A DNA stretch of 64,000 nucleotides from Antedon bifida (lineage: Eukaryota; Echinodermata; Crinoidea; Comatulida; Antedonidae), in NCBI GenBank assembly GCA_963402885.1, contig OY727093.1:13819501-13883500 (forward strand), read 5' to 3'. This document shows positions 44,010-55,500 of the stretch, piece after piece (the stretch's first letter is position 1; each line of letters begins with the position of its first letter). A program made the position numbers and the translations under genes. The notes beneath the pieces were generated by a model, which saw only the letters and a program-made list of their open reading frames with translations, was not told the origin of the DNA and made no database searches.

Positions 44010-46577
44010 ATGGGTAAACTTTCAAGATCTTCAGCTGTGGTGAGTTATACAAAATCCCAATTATTTAGTGTATACAGTACAGACAGTAGTGTACAGTATG
44101 TCTATGTATGTAACTACAAATGTAGACATATGCCTATTTAGAATGAATTCATATCTTTATTCAAATACTTACTGTGTTTATTAAACTTTCTTTAAATTTT
44201 CAGGCAAAGAACGCGAAGAAGAGTGGACAGTTGTCGCTGGAAAGTTTCTTTACTAAGGTTATTTAACTATTTTAATTTGTTTTTCAAACGATTTGCACAT
44301 TTAGAAATGTATGTCATATTTGTAGAATAAAAACATTGATGTAAATTAAATAAATACTTTGATAATTTGTGTAACAGTTTCATCAATTTTGTTTTTAAAG
44401 TTTAAGCCTGCTGAGAAGTTAATTGATCAAGAAGCAAATTGTAATGGTACTACGGAAAAGGAAGTGTTAAGCTCTTGCATACCTGACAAAGATGATGAGT
44501 TCCTAAACAGAAGAGATATTGTACCATCAACATCCACGGAAAAGCAAGGAGATATGACTCTTTCTGAAAATAAAATAGAAGATGACAGTAAGTCGCAAAT
44601 TATTGGTAAGCTGATTATTATTATTTTTGATAGAGTGAGTGTGAGCTGAACTAAATGATCTACAGAATAACACTTTATTAGAAATATTATGTTTTTAGAC
44701 CCATACACATGTTTTATTACATGAATATGGAATGAGTAAATAAAACATAAACTTTGTATATTGTATAATTTTGTCAATGATCTTTTACCTGCAGAAATTC
44801 CTAATACCCCAGATCAAAGAGATCCCTCAACTCCAAAGACAAGCCAAGAATGCTTGCTATATCCAACACACATCGTCCCAGAGACGCCAGTCAGTCAGAT
44901 GAAATCGTCAAGATTTAGAAGTCAAAACCTGGAGCAGACAACTAAAGGAAGAGCGTTTGTAGAGAATGAAAACATAAGGAAACTGCATACGGCATACAAA
45001 GAAAATTTGAAAGAAAGTGAATTATTAAAGCAAGAGTTATATAGTGACATGATTGGAATTGAAACTAAGAAGATCCATACAGAAATTGAACATTTACTAA
45101 GCAGTAGCAGAGGGGCAAAACTTTCTCGTAGCTATAAAAAAGCAGTAAGAACTACTCAAGTTCCTTCTAAAGGTGCTAATGTATCAGTGTTAGCTGTTCA
45201 GAACATTTCAGATAAAATTGAAACCAAACAGAATGTGTGTTGTAATTTAGCTATAGATAATAAAGTTGAAAGTACAACTATCATATTGAATTCCAGTTTG
45301 AGTGACGATGATGAAGACTTTCTTAATGCTGGACTTGATGAACTTTTCCAGAAAAGCTCACAGAGGAAAAATGTTCGGTACAATAGATTAAAAAACAATG
45401 TTCAGAAGACTTCTAAGCGGAAATATGGTCAAAACAAAGCAGATGTACACGTGGAGGAAGATGGCACTATCAAACCTTTTAGACTTCACCTTAAACGAGC
45501 ATCAACCAAAGGAATCTCTCCAAATGAAAAACGAAAACCATCAACTAACCTAAGAAATCCTTTTGCCAAAAGTAGTACTTGTAACAAGATTTTATTTTCT
45601 GAGAAAAGATTAGAAAATGTAGTTAGTTCATTTGCAGATAATGTTGACAGTGTTTCTGTCTTTAAAAATGCTAATGTAGTTGAGACTGGTAACACCGTTG
45701 ATAAAGTTGATTGTTCACCTGTTGTAGACGCCACAAAAGTGGCCAATATTGATGATTCCTTTCTCGTAAAAGATAACTCTGCAGATATAGATATATGTGC
45801 CAATACAGATGAAGTTAAAGCTACCAACCTGTTAGGTTGCTCCTTTGACACCAAGAGTAAACTTCAACCTGACGACCTTCATACACCAACTAAGAAGGTC
45901 AGCACAGCTGAAGACGTAAGTATCCATATAGAATAGTTAATTAGTAATATAATGTGTCTGTGACATACATGATGGTCTTCGGATCGGAGCATACACTCTC
46001 AATATTACTATCCTGTAATCACGCTTTATGCCCTGGTATCGGGTTGAAAAAGAACTCACTCCACAGCATTCTTTTACATTATTTAGTTGTTGACCCCCAA
46101 CACAAAGGCCTTTTTGGAAAGCATGGATAACAGTTGGGTAAAAGAAGATGTAGCTATGGTGTCACAAGTAAGTTGTATACTTATCTATCTATCAATCAAG
46201 GAATGATGGGTTATGGAAATAGAAACCACAGTTTTCAGGACTATTGACTAACTGTATACCCCAGATATATGTGTATTGTTGTATTTGCATCATTGAATGC
46301 TTTCAAATATTAAAGTATGACTGAGGACATTTTGGAGAAAGTGAATGGACCACACAATAATGGTTTTATTTACACTTGAGAAAAGACAAACCATTGAATT
46401 CAAAATTGAATTGAAATACTGTATTTCATTTATACAGGATTCAGATAGTTGCCCTGATCTTCAAAGGACTTTTAGTGACCTCTTTCCATTTAAGGATCAG
46501 TCGGCACAATCAAGTGATGAACCAGAATATCCAGATCTGAACCGATACATCGTTGTCAAAGTTGTTGATCAACAATT
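44010..46577 (+). CDS. DNA2: DNA2 exons 1-6: N-terminal extension with PIP box
   Basis: Exons 44010-44039, 44204-44257, 44401-44605, 44795-45915, 46087-46167 and 46438-46577. Exon 2 encodes [12 protein letters not shown], a textbook PCNA-interacting Q-x-x-L-x-x-F-F box at residues 19-26. Exon 4 (1121 nt) is a single large exon of low-complexity, charged sequence with several proline-directed S/T sites (NTPDQR, STPKTS, ETPVSQ). Exon 6 ends with [16 protein letters not shown], where similarity to human DNA2 begins (human NRYLVLAV). The start codon is the first ATG, followed immediately by a 30-nt exon with the donor GTGAGT. The extension is absent from the human 1060-aa form. Confidence 0.85.
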
Positions 46578-49500
46578 GTAAGTTCATAGAAATTATTGAT
46601 ACTAAACACAAAATATGTATAGTTTATAAGTTGCCTATACAGTATATCTATTGACATTTAGTAACATTAAAATGCTCATAACCTGGTGATTCAAGATTCA
46701 ATTTTATTTTGCCAATTAAAATGGAAATAATATGAGTACATTTTCAAAATGTTAAAATGTATATTAATAAAATTATTACTATATACAATATTTATATTAT
46801 TTAAAACAATCAATATTTAAAAACAGACATGAATACTACAGAGATACAACATTTTAAAAGCAAATATAAGAACATCAAAAATACTATAAACATTATTATT
46901 TGCTTCACTATGATGCATATGAACAGACATACGGCAAATAAACATTTAAGAATATAATTGCTATTACAGTTTTTGGGGGGTTGTTACAACACTCCAGAAA
47001 TGAAATGCATGTTCAATTTTAGGGTGTTGTATAAACACAGCCTAGGCTAAATATAGCTGTACAGTATCTAAGACTAGCTGGAGAAACTAAATTGTAAGTG
47101 AAGGTAAAGAGCTCATTGGTGACCAATTTACAGACAACAAAGAATTTACTTAAATGAGATATATTTGTTTATTTTTATTTTCTTTGCAGTCAAAAAGAAG
47201 TTCATGTTAAGGCTGAATTAGATGGTGTATTAAAAGTGTGTACTCTTAAAGGAACTTGGTAAGTATTATTTGAGTATCTGTATTTCACTGCAATGTTCAT
47301 CATCAAGCCTCTGTAAGCATCTGTTTATTACTGTGTCCTGTATATTATTAACTGTAGTCTTCTATTTTCGTGTTTTTTCTTAAAGGAGTCGGATGCCGAT
47401 ATCTGAAGGTATGGTGGTAGCTATTCATGGTACATTTGACAAATCGAATCAAATTGTTGTTAATCAGAGTGATAACTTCATAGTATTAAAACCAGATATA
47501 CTATTAACAGGTACTGCAATAGCTGGCAGTATAAAATGTAAAAGGAGGTAGGTACTCTTTGATTATTAACGTTCATCTTAGTCGTTCATCTTTCTTTATC
47601 CGAGCCATGTAGTTGAACAAAAGAAGTTAACTAGATAGTTATTTTCTAGTCTTAATCAATATTTTGTTGTTGATTCTTTCTTTCTTTTATTTAGATAGAT
47701 AGATAGATAGATAGATAGAAATCTTTCTTTATTCTGGATATTCATTCAATATTTGTACATTGTTCTTCCTTGAAGTCCAGTTAACACTTACAAATTACAA
47801 ATATAAACAATAAAAATGGAAAATTATGAAAATTTAATTCATGTTGATTAATTGTAGTTATTATGGAATTAAATTTTGAGTCATTTACTTTCTCCTTTTT
47901 CCAGGTCTGTTTTACGAGAAAGGTTTAAGGTATTTTATTTTTTTTGTTCAATATGTTAAAACCATAATAAAATGTAACCTTTAATTTCAATGACATTTTG
48001 TTACAACCACATTATATTATCTTGGTTACAGGGTGCAGATTTTTCAAATAAAGCTATGTTATGTGGAACAATTCTACATGAAGTGTTTGAAAAGGTATGT
48101 ACAAATTGAATTATTTTCTATATTCTATTCTTCTACTATGAAACAACTAATGTTGTTTTAATTGGTGACTACTACTGAATATACATATGTAAACATAGTA
48201 GGGAGTTGTAAACGTTAACCAGGTCATAAAGGGTGGAAGTGCTCAATGCAATGCAAAGCAGAATAAAAATATTCACGCTAGTTATAACTTACAACATTTT
48301 AATGCACTACAGGCTGTTTTATGCGGAGTACCTGAACGGTCAGGTGCTTTGGCTCTACAGTATATTTAAACATATGCAAGATCATTACCCCTTTTCTTTG
48401 TTTTTCTTTTTGTAGGCAATAAGTAAGAAAACATTTAATAAAGAATTTTTGGAGATGACTGCAAAAGAAGTTTTGAGAACACCTTCTATTATAAATGACA
48501 TGTAAGAAAAGTCTTCCTTTAGGCAAGATACATTGGGAAAGATCATATAACATTAGACAAACTTCAGCAATTTTTAGGCCATGGACCCCATTTGAAAATC
48601 GTGGATCAATCACTGACATCAGAACTTTTTTATTGTTTTATCTTGGTTTTTGTAGGTTTAGAATAGGCCTGAGAGATGAAGATGTGCTGCAAGTAGTTGA
48701 CGAGTACGTTGGACCAATCACAGCCTGGGCTAGAAAGTATTACTGCGCTGTTCCAAAGACTTCATCATCTCTTGATGTCAAATTGTAAGAAACTTTCTTA
48801 AAAACCAACTGAAATACTGAATGTAAAGTTTTGTCACCTCAAATTCATGTTATTTTTTTGTGTTTTTTGCAGCCCTAATGAGATGAAGCCATCAAAAAGC
48901 TCCATGTGTGTTTCTGAATTGAAAGATATTGAAGAGAATGTCTGCTCACCACGATGGGGTATCAAAGGCAAGGTCGATTTAACTGTTGAAGTCAAGGTAA
49001 GGATATTGCAGTAGCCTCTTATTTTAGAGCCATCAGCTAAATAAATAATAGATGAAAAAAATGAATGCAATAAAGTGTATTTGTAATTGATGGATTCACA
49101 CCTTTTTTTTACATAATACAGATTCACCGCGAAAAACCTCATCAAAAACAGACACTCATACTCCCTCTAGAGTTGAAGACAGGAAGAGAAACAAATTCTA
49201 TGGAACATCGAAGTCAGGTAAAGTGATTAACATGGTTTGCTGCCCTCATGGTTATTTTCCATAAAACTCTGTCTACACTATCAAAGTTTATGTGACAAAA
49301 AATGTGATGTGCCCATATATGGACACGATGATGTCATATCACTACCATATTTGAACACATCACACTTTTTTTGTCAAATTAATTTGATAGTGTAGACAGA
49401 GCTTAGCACAAGTATAAATATATATATCATATATAAATTACTTTATTTGTTGTATGTTAAGGTAACTTTTCTAGTCATACTACATTCCATATGTTGTAAT

Positions 49501-52500
49501 GCTGCATTTTTCAAAGTTATTTTATCTAAATAAAGTACGTCTTCCATTTTTCAGTTGTTGCTTTACAGTTTTCTGTTGAGTGAACTAGGTTGCAGTAAAG
49601 AGCTTGGGTTTCTATTATACCTCAAAACCGGAGCCATGATATCAGTACCAGCAACACACATGGATAAAAGAGGTAACATTAAAGCCTTATACCGTATCCA
49701 TCCAAATCATTTTATTACCTCCGCCAAGGAGGTTATATTTTCACCCCTGTATGTTTGTGTGTGTGTGCCTGTGAACAGCCTGGAGGCCGAAGTTTTCATC
49801 CGATTCTCACCAAATTTGGACACAATGATCTATGCCCCAAAAGCTTGGACGAGTTCGATTGCGAGAGGAAAAGGTCATAGGTCAAGGTCACAACTAACAA
49901 AAAACTATTTTACTGCCTAGAGACCACAGTTTTTATTCGATTCTCACCAAACTTAGCCACAATGATCAATGACTCATCATATAATTACATTTTGAAGGGT
50001 CAGGGTCAAAGATCAAGGTCCACAAAAAAAAAGAAAAAAAAAAAAAAAACTCAACGGGACTTAAACCAGCGATCTCAACTGTGAGAGGCTGGATACATAA
50101 CCATTACACCAAACTCTCATTCACAACTTTGTAGTGTGCAGTTAGCCTATTTACACTTAGAACTAATAAAAAAAAATTTAAAAAATATATATATTTTCCG
50201 GGGACATTTTATGTAGGGGAATTTTACAGTAGGCGGAGGTTTGTACCCTCTAGTTAACTATATTTTGATTAATCGTTATCTGGTTATGGTACTTCTATTC
50301 AGATTGTTAAAGAATGTAGAATTTCATGATTAACTCGATAAATTAGGAATACCTTCCATTTTATGTGAGTTATTTTGTTTTTGATTATCAAAAAAGTATA
50401 TATAATATGATGCAAATTTTCTATTCCAGAGTTGATAAACCTTCGCAACCATTTAGCATACTTTATCACACAATCCCCAAGCAAAGGTGAGAATGAAGAG
50501 AGCTGGTCTTTACCTCTCCTACCTGAACCAATCCAAGATACCTTTACTTGCACCAAGTGTTCTGAGCTTCATCATTGTGCCCTTTTACACAGGTAACATA
50601 TATTTTTTTATTATTTTTATTAATAAAAACATATTAATTTCTAATTTTTCTAATATAGTAAATAGATATGATGTATGAAAATGAGATGCATTGTAGTTTC
50701 ATTTTCACGATGCACCATGCAACTACTCAGCAGCTATTGAGGTTAACAGTAAGCATGCCCATTTCTTAATAACTTTTTGACTCAATAGCTGCACAATCGA
50801 ATTAACTGTATGTATCACTATGTAACTCTGCAGAATAAAAAGACTCGGAAATGTGCATCTATGTTTGTTATTGCATTGAGTGTGTGCTTAAAAAATAGAT
50901 TATAAAATAAATATTTTCTAAATTAATCTGTTTCAGACTCGAGTCAAATCCAGTGATTTTGAGTGAGAACATTGCAAATTTCTACGAAGAGAAGTTGGAA
51001 CATTTAAATGAAGAGGAACTACAGTATTTTAGAGAATGGTTTCTCATGTGTATGTTGGAGCACACTTCAGCAGAAGAAAGAAAAATCAACAGTGAAATGT
51101 GGCTGGTTGATGCTTGGAAAAGGTACAGTTTAAATTTTGAGGAAGTAGGGCTAGTGTTTTTAATCTTTATTGCGCAAAAATGTACTGATTATGCAATGTT
51201 TTTCTATCAAATGTTTTACCTAAACTTGTAATTCAGAATTATTATTAATTTAAAAAAAATGCAATTTAAAGCTCTCTCTACACTATCAAACTACTTCGAC
51301 AAAAAAAAGTGTGATGTTCCCAAATAATGGTAGTGATATGCCCAAATATGATAGTGATATGACATCATGTCCATATATGGGCACATCAAATTTCACATAA
51401 AGTTTGACAGAGCTTAATACTATAGATTAATATTTATAAAAATTGTTTGCAGAGAACAGAAGGACCAATGCTACAGTGGAATGCTCCTCACAAGTTGCAA
51501 ACCTGGTAAAAATTCAGGTCAATATTTATTGACATTTAAACGGAAACCACTTCACCCCAGGTTAATATTACTATTATCAATATCAATACATAATCATAAG
51601 TATGTTCATTCACTGTCTTTCTCAAAACATATACACAAGATGTTTGGAAGTGGTAGTTGTATTTTGTCATAAAACACATTTTAGAATTCTGTGATCAGTA
51701 GCTGAGCATCTAACCCTCTAAGTTACAACTCCAGGTTGGATACAATTTCAATATATTGAAATATTGAGTCATTGGTTTTTAAAAAGCCCAGTCATATACA
51801 GTGAATAAACCCTTACTGTTTACTTCTTTTTCAGCAATAAACCTCTTTCAAGTGTGCAATTGACTGTAGGTCAAAGGTTAGCAGTAACTAAGGAGAAAAC
51901 AAACGAAGTAGCGCTATGTGTTGGATTTATTGTAGAAGTAACTAGTGAATATGTTGTCATAGCCACTGACAGGTTTGTGAATTATTTAGAATTCTAAAAA
52001 AAGATGAAGGAAAGATGATATTTTAATTGTTAACAAGTTTAACCATCTTTCTTCAGCCCACTTCTGGGCAAAGGCCTCTCCCAATTAGTGCCAGTTGTTC
52101 TCGTCTAAATCTTGGCCATACTGTGGTAACCATCATCACCATATAAATATGTACAAAATATTCTTCTACAGATCATTGATCCATTTATTTATTTTAAAAT
52201 GCTATTTACAGGGAACTGAGAACAAGAGGTAAGAATGCGATATACAGACTTGACAAGGATGATAGTTACAACAGTATGGCGTCCAGCTTGGTCAATCTTG
52301 GAAACTTGATGAAAAATGAGCCTACAAGGTAATATATCTTCAAATTGGCTCACAGTGTCGTCTTTGTTGTCTCTTTTATTTGATGTTATATCTTTAGGCA
52401 CATGTGGCCAAGGATTACCAATAGTAAATTAATCACTGTCCTATCAACTAATTTGTGAACCAGTTCACCGGGGTAACACTTACCCATCTCGAATGATGAG

Positions 52501-55500
52501 CTGGGTTCAACTGTGTATACTGGAACTACGGATTATAGTCCATGTCCACCACCAGAACTAGGAGCGAGTCAGCCTCGAACCCTTCCGATATTGTTCGCTC
52601 TTTAGGTATGGTAAACGGTGCCCCTGCCTTAACCACTCAGCCATTGACTTGTATATGAATACATATAACAGTTGTAGAACCGGGTTTGGTTTCTCATTAC
52701 AGTTCTCATATACGACAGCTTATATTGGATACTAAGCAACCAGGCTTTGAAGATGCTCCTATTGGTCTGCCAACCAATGTCCACGCTAAAGGTACACATT
52801 GGCTTGCTTACTATATTCTTAATACTCTAACCATAAACATATTTATGGAGCCTAGTAGGTGTAATATTTAATTCTTAATGTAGTAAATCAAATCATAACT
52901 AGATGCAGAGACAATATCTGGCACCAAATTGAGTGTCACAGAAAATACTAAAAAAAGAAAGTCTGAATAGTACCCTAATTATTAAAATGGAAAACATAAT
53001 GTACAGCACATGATAGGTGTGTTATAATATTAACATATCAAGAAGTAAGTGGACATCTTAGTGTTTGACTGATTGAATTTATAAGCTTAGAAAATGAAAA
53101 TTTAAATGAAATTCAGAATTGTTTCAAATCCCTGTAAGATAATTATCAATATTTATATTTGACATAGTAGTTAAAGATGTATAATTGGTTGGAAAGTGGT
53201 TATTAACATAGTTTTACTTTTCTTTAGTAAAAGGAATCCTAGCTGACTTAAATAAAGATCAGAGATGTGTCATTGATAAAGTACTGAGAAGCAATGATTA
53301 CACATTGGTTGTTGGTATGCCTGGAACAGGTGAGTAGTCAATACAATTCTTAAAGATGTATTGTCCCTTTGTCAAATTCCAAAAAAATAAAAAAAAAAGA
53401 TTTGGAAAAAAAGTGGGTCATTTTGAAGTATCATAATAGTTATTAACTTTCACCAAAAATTAGTCAAAAAAAAAACCATTTAACTGAAATACAGACGGAT
53501 TTTGGTTCAAAAAATAACTTTGACTTCCAGTCAAAGTTTTCGATCAAAACATATCTCATAATGCAACACGCTTATATTTGGCTACTCTGTATGCATAATC
53601 ATAAAACTTCCTCGCGATCTGTGTGAAAACACCTTCTCAACCGTGACGAGTTCTAAACAATCCTAATTAGCATCATGCATAATGTATACTCATGGTTTAA
53701 AATCTTTGTTTACTTTCGCTCGCGACGATTTTCCAGACGAAATGTAATCAAATTAATTTAGCTGTTAATTACGTAAAATTGTTGTTTTTTGCTTGAATTT
53801 TCGACTTAAAGTGAATAACTTTAATATTACTTTGATATGGCCAATTTAAATTTAGAATATTTTGACCTTCATTTTTTTGTGTTTCAAGGGACAATACATC
53901 TTTAATAAAATGCTTGTTTTTGCATTTTACTTAAAGACAGATTACTGTATGTAGAAAAAAACACATTGCATATGTAGAGCAGTAACACAATCGGAATAAA
54001 AAAGCTTATAAATTCTGTTTTGTGTATTATATTATGTTAAAAATGTTAAATGTTAAATGTATTTATTCTGGTCCTCAAGCTTAACTGGAAACTGAGAATA
54101 TTCCGATTATATTATATTAGTATAAAATAAAGTTTATGGTATACCGTGTGTTTCCAAAAAAGTAGAAAATAAAGTTTGTTATGCTGTCATAACAATCAAT
54201 GTTATATACCAACCATAAGCTCTGTCTACACTATGAAACTAGTTTGGCAAAAAAAGTGTGATTTTTTTGTCACATAAAGTTTGATAGTGTAGACAGAGCT
54301 TTACTTTACACAATATTTTATAATAATGTTTTGTATTTATAAATATTTGCAATTCATATATTGTATTTGTAGGCAAAACAACCACCATTGTTGCTTTAGT
54401 GAGAGTACTCATGTATTATGGAAAGTCAGTTTTATTAACAAGCTATACACATTCTGCAATTGATAACATCTTACTAAAGCTGTGTAAACACAACATGGAG
54501 TTCATTCGCCTTGGTCGATCACTTAGCATTCACCCAGATGTACGCCGTTTTTCTGAGGAAACTGTTGCGAAACAAGCTAAGGGTATTGCAGAAATTACAC
54601 ATATTTACAATTCAGTGGTATGTGCGTCATTCCTGATATTTTAAAATTAATTTATTGGTACTTTTAAAAAAGTGGAACTGTGCATCCAAATTGGAAAATC
54701 TAACATCTAATAAAGCAACAATTTATAATAAATGCTTTGGAAGGATCACTTCTATCTAACTACTCTAAACATGATGTGCTCTAATACTTGATCCTTATAC
54801 TACCATCTCTATATTTCTCTTTCAGCCTATTGTAGCCACCACCTGTCTAGGAACCAAGCATGCCATCTTCTCTCAACGCCACTTTGATGTTTGTATCGTT
54901 GATGAGGCTTCCCAGATTAGCCAACCAGTTTGCCTTGGTCCATTGCTGCTAGCTAACCGCTTTGTTTTGGTTGGGGATCATCATCAACTTCCACCACTTG
55001 TTCAAAGTAAACATGCCAAGTATGTGCTATTATGGTTTTAAGTTAAATGTAACAGCAAGATTAATGAAAAGTACAAAATTACGTCAGAGTAGGGCAAACA
55101 TCTGTCCAATTACTCAATTCCTGACACAAAGCTACTTTGCAGTAGTTAAATACAATTAACAAGATTAATGATATTCAATATCACTGCTCTTAAAATTAAA
55201 TTAAATTCAACTAATAATAATTTGTCAAAGTAATTGTAATGAATTATTTTAGTAATTTTCAAATTGCAAGTAACTAATGATTTTTTATTCAAAAGTACTG
55301 ATTTAAAAGAATAAATAAAAGAACAGAGAAATACTTGTACATTTAACACTTCCAATACTGGAAACCCTTGACTATGCTAATATATATATGCTTTTCTGGA
55401 AAGTTGGGTATTCTGAATGTGTTTTTAATAATTAAAAAAGAATTTTGGACATTTTGGACCTCAAAAAAGTACTGATTTAAAAGAGAGTTTGGTATTGAGA

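Noticed and set aside
47692-47719. CRISPR-like or regulatory repeat
   Set aside because: Simple (TAGA)n microsatellite; no spacer structure, and the window is eukaryotic.
49555-49920. 121-codon frame that extends DNA2 exon 15 past its donor
   Set aside because: After 49672 the sequence is a dispersed repeat. The GT donor at 49673 and the matching phase of exon 16 show where the exon ends.
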